From JACKCR01 sp041390305 (lineage in GTDB: Bacteria > Eisenbacteria > RBG-16-71-46 > CAIMUX01), in contig JAWKQE010000016.1 in assembly GCA_041390305.1 (NCBI GenBank), forward strand, positions 1 through 64,000: a DNA stretch of 64,000 bases, written 5' to 3'. Both the position numbers and the translations under genes were made by a program. The stretch's first letter is position 1, and every line of letters begins with the position of its first letter. Below are positions 50,987-59,373 of this stretch, piece by piece. The notes under the pieces were generated by a model, which saw only the letters and a program-made list of their open reading frames with translations, made no database searches and was not told where the DNA came from.

Positions 50987-52340
50987 AAGCCGACGGCACC
51001 GAAGCTCACCACCGACTGCTCGTCGATGTTCCACTGTTCGTAGTGCCAGACGTCCCCTTTCAGCCCGGGGACGGTGCGCAGGAACGTGTAGAGCGGCGAG
51101 AACCCACACCACTTGAGGTCGTCCTGGTTCGGAAGGACGAGATCGAGGAAGCCACCGTCGTCGGCGCTCGAGATCCGATCGAGGCGGGCCAGGTCACGCA
51201 CCCGCACTTCCTTCATCGCGCCTTGCTCGGCCACGGCCTCGAACGAGTCTCCGTAGCGGAGCCCGACGTGGGCGAGATCGACCCCGAGGATCCAGAACAG
51301 GTCGCGACCCCGCGCTTCGGCGAGCCGCCCGAGTGCGTCGAAGAACGCGCCCACGCTCGAGTTCGACTCCGGACGTCCGCCCCCGAGGAGCGCCTCGTGG
51401 AACGGTCCGCAGAGAATCGGGAGCACGCGCACGTCGGGACGAACGAGATGCTGGGGGAAAACGACCTGGAACTCGATCGAGTGCTCGATCGCGTGGCAAT
51501 AGTCCTCCACATCCACGGAATCGGGGGCCGCCTCGACCAGCGCGTCGACCAGGTCGACGTCGCAGGGCGCGAGTCCCAACGGCGTCCGGAACCCTTCCTC
51601 GTCAAACCGAACCGCTCCGGCGCTCCGTAGTGGGACGTACCGAGGATGACGAAGGTCCGGTCCGCGAGATGCGGCCCCAAGGCACCGTAGGCCGCGGCAT
51701 AGCTCTTCCAACCACCTTCGGGGCTCACATGCGGCGCGGCGATCCCGCGTAGGCGCGAGAGATCAGAAGACCTCGTCGGCTCGGCCGACTCGAGCGTGCT
51801 CGGGAGAGGCGCACCGAACGGGTCGACGAGCCCCGAGGGCCGAGCCGCCGGACGCGGCTCGAGCGGACTCGAAGGCAACCCCGTCACACCCAGGATCCGG
51901 CTCGTCCCTCCGTCCATCCGTCGCGCGCCGGACATGTACTCGCGGAGCCGGTCTCGGAGTTCGTCCGGATCCTCCGGATAGCCCGAACCGCTGTGGGCGG
52001 GAAGCCGCTCCGGTTCCTGCGCGAACTCCTCGTGGGCCGCTTTCTGCAGCGCCTGGAAGTCCTCGTTGAGGAGGAATCCGGCGGAGCCTAGGGAGTCCAC
52101 GAACGTGTGCACGACCTCGCCGAGGTCGACCTCGCCGGTGAGCCGGGTGAGGTACGTCTGGATGTCGAGCTCCGTGTGTTCGCCGTCGAAGTACGGCAGG
52201 ACGCTCGCCAGAACAGGCGGAATGATCGCCATGGCGCCGGTGTACTGATAGGGATCGCGGAGCACGAGACCGGGCTGGTCCGGATCCGGAGACGGAAAGA
52301 CGTCGAGATCGGGTCGAAGCGGCGGGAGCGTCCGGGTCAT
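50965..52340 (-). pseudogene. MEMO-family protein with one frameshift
   Basis: ATG 52340 (GGAGGCAAGG upstream) opens a ~150-residue N-terminal domain (PYFDGEHTELDIQTYLTRLTGEVDLGEVVHTFVDSLGSAGFLLNEDF, PqqD-like), then a MEMO domain beginning GIAAPHVSPEGG and FVILGTSHYGAPERFGLTRK. At about 51593-51600 the frame breaks; in the other frame FRTPLGLAPCDVDLVDALVEAAPDSVDVEDYCHAIEHSIEFQVVFPQHL follows with LPILCGPFHEALLGG and the stop at 50965. The Cys/His set of MEMO is present on both sides. One base inserted in AAGGGTTCC restores the frame. Could be a true mutation or a sequencing error. MEMO proteins in bacteria are often found with AMMECR1 and radical-SAM genes, absent here. Confidence 0.8.
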
Positions 52341-52356
52341 GTTACCTTGCCTCCTC

Positions 52357-53475
52357 ATGAGCCCCGGAGTGTACAGGAAGTCGAGCCGTCGTCCCCTCAT
52401 CCGAAACATGGCGGCATCGGAACAGATCGAGGCCTTCCTCGTCTCTGGGGTACTCGCCGTCCTCGGGATCCGTCTCTACCTGGAGCTCACCGGCTACCCG
52501 ACGATCGGAGGCGCGAGCCTCCACATCGCGCACATGCTCTGGGGCGGCATGCTCATGCTCGTCGCCCTCCTCCTGCTTCTGGGGTTTCTCGGCCGTGGCG
52601 CCCGCTGGACCGGCGCGATCATCGGAGGGCTCGGCTTCGGCACCTTCCTCGACGAGGTCGGCAAGTTCGTCACCCACGACAACGACTACTTCTACCAGCC
52701 CGCGATCGCGATCATGCACGTCGTGTTCGTCCTCACCTACATCGTGATCCGACGAGTCCTCACGGCCCGCGGATACTCGGAAGACGAGTTCCTCGTCAAC
52801 GCACTCCAGGAGCTGGAAGAGTTGGCGCTGGGTGACCTCGACGCCGAGGAAAAGGCACGCGCCCTCCTCTACCTGGATCGCGCGGGAGACGAGAACCCGG
52901 TGGTCCAGCCGCTCCGCGCCCTCATCGAGCAGGCAAAGCCCGTTCCCGACGCACCCCCGTCTCTACGGAAACGGCTCCGCAGGCAACTCGCGCGCGCCTA
53001 CGCGTGGATCATCGCGAAGCCGTGGTTCGCGCGGGCGCTCATCCTCTTCTTCGGGGCACAGCTGCTCGTGAAGCTCTACCAGGGCGTGATCGTCGTACTC
53101 TTCTTCGGGCTCGGGCGGACTGGTCTCGCCGACTACCGATTCACGTCGGGGCTGGTCGAGAACCTGAGCCGTCTCCCCGTGGCCGGATGGGGGGAACTCT
53201 TCGCTTCCCTCCTCGCGGCAGCCTTCACCCTCGTGGGAATGGTCCGGATCCTGGGGTCGCGCCTCTCCGGATACCACTGGTTCCAGCGCTCCATCCTCGT
53301 CTCGATCTTCCTGACCCAGGTCTTCATGTTCTATCGAGAGCAGGTATCCGCGGTGATCGGGCTCTTCCTCAACGTGTCGATCCTCATCGCACTGAACTAC
53401 ATGATCCACGCGGAGGAGCAGCTCGCGAAGGAAACGAGGCGGGACGAAGCCTGTGATCCGTTGCCGACGGCGTGA
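52357..53475 (+). CDS. Polytopic membrane protein of unknown function
   Basis: About 372 residues with roughly seven hydrophobic helices: LVSGVLAVLGIRLYLEL, LWGGMLMLVALLLLLGFL, AIMHVVFVLTYIVIR, ALILFFGAQLLVKLY, GVIVVLFFGLG, ELFASLLAAAFTLVGMVRIL and IGLFLNVSILIALNYM. A charged cytosolic loop of ~80 residues (QELEELALGDLDAEEKARALLYLDR) lies in the middle. No known family recognised. Start options are ATG 52357 and ATG 52408; neither has a ribosome site. Start 52357 is only 17 bases from the start of the divergent MEMO-like gene, so the two must share or overlap regulatory DNA. Confidence 0.7.
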   Translation: MSPGVYRKSSRRPLIRNMAASEQIEAFLVSGVLAVLGIRLYLELTGYPTIGGASLHIAHMLWGGMLMLVALLLLLGFLGRGARWTGAIIGGLGFGTFLDEVGKFVTHDNDYFYQPAIAIMHVVFVLTYIVIRRVLTARGYSEDEFLVNALQELEELALGDLDAEEKARALLYLDRAGDENPVVQPLRALIEQAKPVPDAPPSLRKRLRRQLARAYAWIIAKPWFARALILFFGAQLLVKLYQGVIVVLFFGLGRTGLADYRFTSGLVENLSRLPVAGWGELFASLLAAAFTLVGMVRILGSRLSGYHWFQRSILVSIFLTQVFMFYREQVSAVIGLFLNVSILIALNYMIHAEEQLAKETRRDEACDPLPTA

Positions 53476-53495
53476 GTGCGCGTAGCGGACCCCGA

Positions 53496-55214
53496 TCACT
53501 CCTCGAAGCGGAAGTCGAGTGCGTCGAGCAGCGTTCTGGGTGGCGACTCCAGCACGAAGTGACGGTTCTCGATCACGTCCATGCGCAGCTCGGTCCAACC
53601 GCTCTTGTCGAGTGCTTCGCGGAGCCTCTCCGCGAAGCGTGCGTCCCCGACGATCGCGGTGGGCTCTCCCGCCGCGAACGCCGCGTCGACGGCCCGGGAG
53701 ATGTCGGGGACCCGGTCGACCGGATCCTGCCAGCGTGCACGGATCTCACGATCCGAGGCGAGGATGAGGTTCCACTGATACATCGGGTCGAGCACGTAGG
53801 CGTTGCCGATCCCCCGCTCCCGCAAGTGCTCGACCAGGGCCCGCGTGGCTTCCGTTTCGGACCCTCGCTCCGTTCCGGGTTCGACTGCCAGTGACAGATC
53901 CCGGCCCGCCCACGCGCTCGCGGCCGCGAAGCCGAAGAGGACGGCGGAAGTGACGAAGACGAGCACCCGTCCGAACCGCCCGGAGGCCCAGCGACCGGCG
54001 GCGAGCCCGAGGAGCATCGCGATCGGCGCCGCCATCGGAAGGAAGTAGCGAAACGCGAACTGGTCCGGCCGGATCCAGAGTGTCGCGAGCAGGAAGGTGA
54101 GCGTCCCCACGGCCGACGCCCAGAGTCCGTCGGTCACGTCGTCCCGCACGCGCGACGCGAGCGCATACACGACTGCGAGAAAACCGGCCGCGGCGAGCAC
54201 GCGCCCACCCCAAACGACCAGATCCGGCGGCTCTCCCGAGTAGAGGTAGTAGTAGTACCCACTGAGCGCGGTCGTGACCCGAAAGGGAAGCACGAGGATC
54301 GTATCGGGATCGAGAAAGCCGAGGATCCGGGGGGCCCATACCGCGTCGTTCGTTCCGAGCCGCATCACGAGTGGCGCGGCCACCGCTCCCGCTCCGGCGA
54401 ACAGGCCGATCCAGGCAGGCCACGGCCGGAGATAGATGAAGTACGGCAGGAGGGGCAGGAGGAACAACGGCTGGGCGAAGGCCGTCACGGCCAACATCAC
54501 ACCGAGCAGAAGGCCCTCGAGCGGTGCGCGGAGCCCCGGCTTCGGCGCGGCCCCTCCCAGCGGCGGGTCGAGAAACGACGGCCCGTCCCCCAAGCCCGAC
54601 GCAGAAGCGCCAGGCCAACGACCGGCGCCTTCCCCACCCCCGGCGAAGTCCCTACCGCGTGCGCCCTCTACTCCACCGACGCCACCCGCCCCGGCCAACG
54701 ATGCCGGCTGGATGATACGAAAGCGGCGCTCGATGAATCCCGCGAGTACCCAGAGTGCGATCTGGGACGCCCAGAACGCAGTGCAGTACCCACCACGCGC
54801 TTTCATCGACCACGGAACCCACGCCGGCATCGACGCGAGCACGAGCCCGACGAACGCACCCGCCGTCGGACCACCCAAGCGAACCGCCGCGTGCACCGTG
54901 AAGCAGCCGCCGAGAATCCAGAGCGCGAGCATCGTCCCCTTGACCACGATCGGATCGTTGCCGAAGACGTGGAACGCGCCCGCGACAGGAATCGCTTCGA
55001 GCAGGGCGAGTCCATAATGCTGTCCGTAGAAGAAGATCGGCACACCGTGCCCATCGAGGGCGTCACCGGCCATGAGCGCGACGATGGCCTCGTCGCCATC
55101 GAGTGCCACCTGCCCACTCGTGAGCTGGGGGAGCCTGAACACCAGCGCGGTGAGGACGAAGAGGAGCGTGAGCACGAGACGCTCGGTCTTGCCACGGTCG
55201 ATCCAACCCATCAC
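53496..55214 (-). CDS. GT-C-fold-like membrane glycosyltransferase
   Basis: Polytopic protein of ~570 residues. The N-terminus VALDGDEAIVALMAGDALDG followed by FFYGQHYG is the acidic-loop pattern of GT-C enzymes (dolichyl/undecaprenyl-phosphate sugar donors). About ten further helices follow, with one low-complexity Gly/Ser-rich loop near residue 185-235. It likely transfers a sugar on the outer face of the membrane; substrate unknown. GTG 55214 or ATG 55211 starts immediately after GAGGGTGT. It is the last gene of a seven-gene leftward run whose intergenic gaps never exceed 33 bases. Confidence 0.75.
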   Translation of the reverse strand: MMGWIDRGKTERLVLTLLFVLTALVFRLPQLTSGQVALDGDEAIVALMAGDALDGHGVPIFFYGQHYGLALLEAIPVAGAFHVFGNDPIVVKGTMLALWILGGCFTVHAAVRLGGPTAGAFVGLVLASMPAWVPWSMKARGGYCTAFWASQIALWVLAGFIERRFRIIQPASLAGAGGVGGVEGARGRDFAGGGEGAGRWPGASASGLGDGPSFLDPPLGGAAPKPGLRAPLEGLLLGVMLAVTAFAQPLFLLPLLPYFIYLRPWPAWIGLFAGAGAVAAPLVMRLGTNDAVWAPRILGFLDPDTILVLPFRVTTALSGYYYYLYSGEPPDLVVWGGRVLAAAGFLAVVYALASRVRDDVTDGLWASAVGTLTFLLATLWIRPDQFAFRYFLPMAAPIAMLLGLAAGRWASGRFGRVLVFVTSAVLFGFAAASAWAGRDLSLAVEPGTERGSETEATRALVEHLRERGIGNAYVLDPMYQWNLILASDREIRARWQDPVDRVPDISRAVDAAFAAGEPTAIVGDARFAERLREALDKSGWTELRMDVIENRHFVLESPPRTLLDALDFRFEE

Positions 55215-55221
55215 ACCCTCG

Positions 55222-57027
55222 TCAACGTCGTGTTTCCGGAAGGACCTCTACTTCGAGAAGTCGATGCCGATAGCTCTTCGGATACCCCTCGACCGACTCG
55301 CGCCGAATGACCCGCACCCCGAGTCCGTTCAGGATGTCATCCCGTCGGGCCGCTGTCGCCCACACGAAGCGACGTCCGCCGGCTTCCCGGAACGTGTCGA
55401 CCCAGGACATGAGGTCGACCCTGTTCCGAGCGGAGTACACCGGTAGCTCGGTCAGGAGCGGAGCGAACGTGGAAGCGTACCACCACTGATGGGTCACGAG
55501 CGGAACGGTGTCCGCGGATGGGGATGCGGATCGGGCGGGCTCGCTCGACGCCTCACCGCCGGCGCGGCCCGAAGCCTTCTCGACGAAGGCGCGAATCGTC
55601 GTCAACTCCTCATGGGCGCCTCGTGTCACCCGGGCCTGGAGCGAACCTCCGAACACCTGGAGGGCGAAGCAGGACAGGACCATGAACCCGATTCCGATCC
55701 GCGGCAGATGTCCTGAGGTGCCCGCCCTCAGTGCGCGGAGTCCCAGTGCCGCCGCCGTCGCGAGGAGTGGGACGATCGTGAGAAGGATCCGCGGTCCCCA
55801 GTGAAAGCCGAAGGCGGTCACGGACGGAGTGACGACGAGGAAGAGCAGCAGCGCCCCGGGCCCGGCCCAGAGCATGGCTTCTTCGCGGCTCGGAGTCAGC
55901 GCGGGGATCATGAGTACCCACGGTGCGAAGAAGAAGAGCCCCGCCGTCCGGATCAGCGTCATCGGCATGTCGTACTCGTGGTTGAGCGCGAAGATGCAGA
56001 CGAGCGCGATGCCTCCGACCAACCCGGTCTCGGCGCCGACGCCGAAGGACCGTACTCGGCCCCGGGCACGTCTCTGGATGAGCAGCGCGAGGACCATCGC
56101 GATCAGCGTGAGGACGAGGTCTCCTGCCTCGGACGATCCCTCGTCGCCGCTCCAGAGGAGACCTCGCACCACGCCGAGGCGCCCTTCGCGGAACAGGTCG
56201 AGCACGGTTCCATGCAGGTTGCCGGAGACGTGGATCCCAAACGCGGTCCCGGTCGCCCAGAACTGCCAGGCGAGGAAGACAGCGGCCGCGAGCACGTAGA
56301 TGGCGACGAAGTTCACGATCGATCGCCACCGCCGGGTCGATCGTCCCAGGAGTGCCGCGACCAGAATCGCGAGGACTACGAGCACGGTCTCCTCGCGTAG
56401 CCAGGTCGCGAGGGAGAGGAGGAGCGCGGGTCTCCAGGTGGACGCCGGCCGTTCGAACCAGAGGCAGACCGCCCAGATCACGCAGGCGGCCACGAGCGTG
56501 TGTTCCCAGAACGTGGTCCCGTACCAGGCGAGCGGGCCGAGCGGACCGGCGAAGAGATAGGCCCAGACTCCGGCTCTCGGATCCCAGCGCCCGGCCAGCC
56601 GCATTGCCCCCCACGCGCTGAGCAGAGCGCCGAGCATGGGGAGTACGAAGGCGCCGTACTCGCCGAAGAGCCGAAGGAACGGTCGCGAGAGCAGCGAGAA
56701 GGCAGGCGGGTACTGCGCAACGAAGCGGCCATCCACGTTCGCCGCGAACGGAGGGCGGATCGGCAGGAAACGCAGGCTGGGGTCCAGTTCTCGCCCGAGG
56801 TACGGAAGCGAGCCGCGAAGTCCGTCCTCTCCGTGTTCCGCGAGCAGCCACTTGATCCCGTTGTCGACCGTCCAGGGGACGTCGGTGGACCGTGCGCCGA
56901 GCTGAACGAGGAGAAGCACTACGTAGAGAAGCGAGAGCAGGAGAAGGAGTCGATGGTTCGTCTGGGCTGAGGGAGCACCGGCAGGAACCGGTGCATCGAC
57001 GACGGAAACGCTCGAGTCTTCGGCCAC
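55222..57027 (-). CDS. Second GT-C-like polytopic membrane protein
   Basis: 601 residues with about eleven membrane helices and short loops. The first external loop contains DNGIKWLLAEHGEDG and PPFAANVDGRFVAQYPPAFSLL, reminiscent of acidic active-site loops in GT-C proteins but less diagnostic than in the neighbour. The C-terminal ~130 residues (THQWWYASTFAPLLTELPVYSARNRVDLMSWVDTFREAGG) form a soluble segment. GTG 57027 is the probable start. Only seven bases separate it from the next gene, so the two membrane proteins are made together. Confidence 0.65.
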   Translation of the reverse strand: MAEDSSVSVVDAPVPAGAPSAQTNHRLLLLLSLLYVVLLLVQLGARSTDVPWTVDNGIKWLLAEHGEDGLRGSLPYLGRELDPSLRFLPIRPPFAANVDGRFVAQYPPAFSLLSRPFLRLFGEYGAFVLPMLGALLSAWGAMRLAGRWDPRAGVWAYLFAGPLGPLAWYGTTFWEHTLVAACVIWAVCLWFERPASTWRPALLLSLATWLREETVLVVLAILVAALLGRSTRRWRSIVNFVAIYVLAAAVFLAWQFWATGTAFGIHVSGNLHGTVLDLFREGRLGVVRGLLWSGDEGSSEAGDLVLTLIAMVLALLIQRRARGRVRSFGVGAETGLVGGIALVCIFALNHEYDMPMTLIRTAGLFFFAPWVLMIPALTPSREEAMLWAGPGALLLFLVVTPSVTAFGFHWGPRILLTIVPLLATAAALGLRALRAGTSGHLPRIGIGFMVLSCFALQVFGGSLQARVTRGAHEELTTIRAFVEKASGRAGGEASSEPARSASPSADTVPLVTHQWWYASTFAPLLTELPVYSARNRVDLMSWVDTFREAGGRRFVWATAARRDDILNGLGVRVIRRESVEGYPKSYRHRLLEVEVLPETRR

Positions 57028-57045
57028 GACACCCCTGTGCTCGAG

Positions 57046-57555
57046 CTATTGCTCCATCATCTTCATGGCGCGGAGGACTTCACCTTCGTCCTCGGCTTGC
57101 ATGAATTCGCGCCGAACGTCCGTCTCGGAGAACGCCTGCGCGAGCTGTTTGTAGATCCGGAGGTACGAGGTGTCGTCGTACGGCGGGGCGCACATGATGA
57201 AGAACAGGTGCGCGGGCTCACCGTCGAGGCAGTCGAACTCCACTCCGGGCGTGGAGCGCGCGAATCCGAGCAGGAACGTCTTGGCGTGGATCGAACGGAT
57301 GTGGGGGATCGCGACGCCCTTGGTCAGCCCCGTGCTCGCCTTCTTCTCCCTCCCGAGGAGATCCTGGACGAGTTTTCCTTTGTTCCCGATCCGGCCCGAG
57401 CGCGCGAGGAGATCGACCAGTTCGGTCAGGATCTTCTCCTTCTGACGGGACACGTACTTCTCGTACGGAATCTCCTCACGCTCCTCTTCCGGGAGATCGA
57501 GTGTGGAGAGCTCCATCAGGATGAGCTCGGGCTTCAGGAGTCGAGCGAGCTGCAA
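57046..57555 (-). CDS. PTS EIIA type-2 (PtsN-like) domain protein
   Basis: 169 residues, cytosolic. The core (~25-160) matches the EIIA-Ntr/fructose fold: TGLTKGVAIPHIRSIHAKTFLLGFARSTPGVEFDCLDGEPAHLFFIMCAPPYDDTSYLRIYKQLAQAF, with the phosphorylatable His in AIPHIRS. No EIIB or EIIC is visible, so a regulatory role like PtsN is more likely than sugar transport. TTG 57555 is the probable start (GGAAGG eight bases upstream), three bases after the BMC gene stop; an internal ATG at residue 14 is possible. Confidence 0.82.
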   Translation of the reverse strand: MQLARLLKPELILMELSTLDLPEEEREEIPYEKYVSRQKEKILTELVDLLARSGRIGNKGKLVQDLLGREKKASTGLTKGVAIPHIRSIHAKTFLLGFARSTPGVEFDCLDGEPAHLFFIMCAPPYDDTSYLRIYKQLAQAFSETDVRREFMQAEDEGEVLRAMKMMEQ

Positions 57556-57558
57556 CCG

Positions 57559-58179
57559 TCAGCCTTCCGTCCTTCCCTCGATCGAGCCGAGACAACGCTG
57601 CGCCGCGTCGGCGGCCGCGTCGATGTCTGCTTCGGAGCCCGCGAGGTAGAGCCGACCGTAGGCACCGATCGGGTTGACGTCGATGAGGCGGATCTGCGCT
57701 GCCTTCTCTGCTTCGTTCGCGGCGAGGATCGCGTAGGCCGCCGGTTCCGTCTCCAGGATGAAGAGCGACTGGCCGGGAGTGATCATCGATCCGTACCGGG
57801 TCCGGTTGATGAGCTGGGTGTGGTACGACTCGATGGCACGGATCACCGTCGCCGAGACGATACGGGGCTTCATCCGGTCCTGCTCGGTCCGCTCGATTCC
57901 GCGGAGCACCGCCTCGCCTGCCTGCCTGACCTCACCCTGATCCTCGTGATGGACCTCCATCACACCGAACGCCCTCTCCACCGCGATCGTGGCCGGAGCC
58001 ACGCGCGTCGCTTTGAGTGCGGTGTCGAGGAGCCGATGGATGGCGATTCCGGGTGCGATCTCGATCCAGAGGGACGCGACACCCTGCACGGGCAGGAAGC
58101 CGCGCGAGGTAGTGCCGATCTGAGCCGCTAGTTGGGGCTGGAGATTGTCCAGGAATGCATACGTTCTGAGTTGAACCAT
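57559..58179 (-). CDS. Tandem BMC-domain shell-type protein
   Basis: 206 residues with two bacterial-microcompartment-type halves. The first (~34-95) reads ASLWIEIAPGIAIHRLLDTALKATRV and the second (~134-198) SLFILETEPAAYAILAANEAEKAAQIRLIDVNPIGAYGRLYLAGSEADI. Both keep the K in the helix (ALKAT, EAEKAA) and the final strand-helix seen in shell proteins. Tandem-BMC proteins normally form trimers. No other shell, vertex or cargo-enzyme gene is in view, which is unusual. The Met start has no ribosome site, so it is probably translated by coupling to the upstream IrrE-like gene, 33 bases away. Confidence 0.78.
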   Translation of the reverse strand: MVQLRTYAFLDNLQPQLAAQIGTTSRGFLPVQGVASLWIEIAPGIAIHRLLDTALKATRVAPATIAVERAFGVMEVHHEDQGEVRQAGEAVLRGIERTEQDRMKPRIVSATVIRAIESYHTQLINRTRYGSMITPGQSLFILETEPAAYAILAANEAEKAAQIRLIDVNPIGAYGRLYLAGSEADIDAAADAAQRCLGSIEGRTEG

Positions 58180-58212
58180 GAGGGGGATGCTATCGACGCA
58201 AGTCGACCGGAG

Positions 58213-59373
58213 TCAATGAATTGTCATGTCCGGACCGCCGTCGGCGTCATCGTCGTCCGGATCGGAGGCGGCATCAGGGGCGCATCGGCCGACCTGAGAC
58301 CATTGGAGGACCGCTTCCGTCTCCATCTCGCTCATGCCGAGGAACTGCGCGAGGACGTCCCTCTCCATGATCCGCTCGTGGTAGCAGGCCAGCGCGAGGT
58401 TGAGGTAGCGGCTCGGCAAACGGAGCGAACCCTCGGTTGGGAGCCCGACGCCCGCCTCCGGGCCGGCGTCGTTCGCGAGCCGCGCGAGGGCGGCGCGCCG
58501 GCGATCGAGGCGCTCCGGCTGCGCCGCTTCCGGTTCGCCCCCCGGACTCGTCTCCCCGCCGGCCATCCGCATCTGAGCCGCGAGGGCCCCGAACCCGAGG
58601 TCTTCCATCCGGTCGGCGAGCAGAGTCTCGGGCACGCCGAAGAGGGTGGAGAGGATCTCCCACGACCGCTCCGCTTCGGTCTCCCCGCCGGAGACGGCGG
58701 TGCCGAGCTGTTCCAGGTACCTGCGGAGCGGCTCCTCGGGCACGAGGAGCGCGCGCGCGAAGAGATCCGCGCGCACCTCTATCGGGCTCTCATCCAGGTT
58801 CTCGAGCGTCTCGGGGTGCCAGCGGCACACGCGATTCTGATAGGGATCGTGATCGGCGACGTAATGACACAGGAGATGCGCGAGGACGAACGCAGCCCGG
58901 GGGTCGTCCCGCTCGGTGCCGACGAGAAACGCCGGCCCGGCCTCGCCTTCGAAGAAGAACGAACCTACGAGTTCCTCCTTCGCCGTGTCCGACGTCGTGA
59001 GGAGTTTGACGCCGATGTCCTCGGCCTCATCGAGCAGCCCCATCGACGGCACGTCGGGTGAGCCGATGAGTTCGGCCTCCGCTTCGGCCAGCTCGGCGGC
59101 CTGCTGCTCCAGCGGATCGTCCGATCGCTCTCTCTGTTCGAGGAAGCGCGGATGGACCGGGAGCTCGTAGCGGATCTCCCCCTGTACGATCCGCTCGAGG
59201 AACGCGTAGCGCTCGACGAACTCGAGGAACTCCTGGAGGAGCGCGCTCGCCGGCTCATCGGGCTCGGGACGTCGGTCGAAACTCTCCTCCCACCGCTCGA
59301 GTCGATCGCGGGCCAGCGTCTCTCCGAAAGGGAACTCGGGATGCTGCTGGATGATGTTCGCGTCGTCGTTCAT
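58213..59373 (-). CDS. ImmA/IrrE-like protein with degenerate metal site
   Basis: 386 residues. The M78/DUF955-like segment AAFVLAHLLCHYVADHDPYQNRVCRW followed by ESPIEVRADLFARALLVPEEPLRRYL mirrors the LAHELGHLLLH...E..AN.FA..LLMP pattern of IrrE/ImmA proteases. The catalytic Glu of HExxH is Leu (HLLCH), so zinc-dependent proteolysis is doubtful. The N-terminal half is acidic and the C-terminal half helical, ending in an Asp-rich tail. ATG 59373 overlaps the BtpA gene stop (ATGA). It might act as a binding or regulatory pseudo-protease. Confidence 0.8.
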   Translation of the reverse strand: MNDDANIIQQHPEFPFGETLARDRLERWEESFDRRPEPDEPASALLQEFLEFVERYAFLERIVQGEIRYELPVHPRFLEQRERSDDPLEQQAAELAEAEAELIGSPDVPSMGLLDEAEDIGVKLLTTSDTAKEELVGSFFFEGEAGPAFLVGTERDDPRAAFVLAHLLCHYVADHDPYQNRVCRWHPETLENLDESPIEVRADLFARALLVPEEPLRRYLEQLGTAVSGGETEAERSWEILSTLFGVPETLLADRMEDLGFGALAAQMRMAGGETSPGGEPEAAQPERLDRRRAALARLANDAGPEAGVGLPTEGSLRLPSRYLNLALACYHERIMERDVLAQFLGMSEMETEAVLQWSQVGRCAPDAASDPDDDDADGGPDMTIH

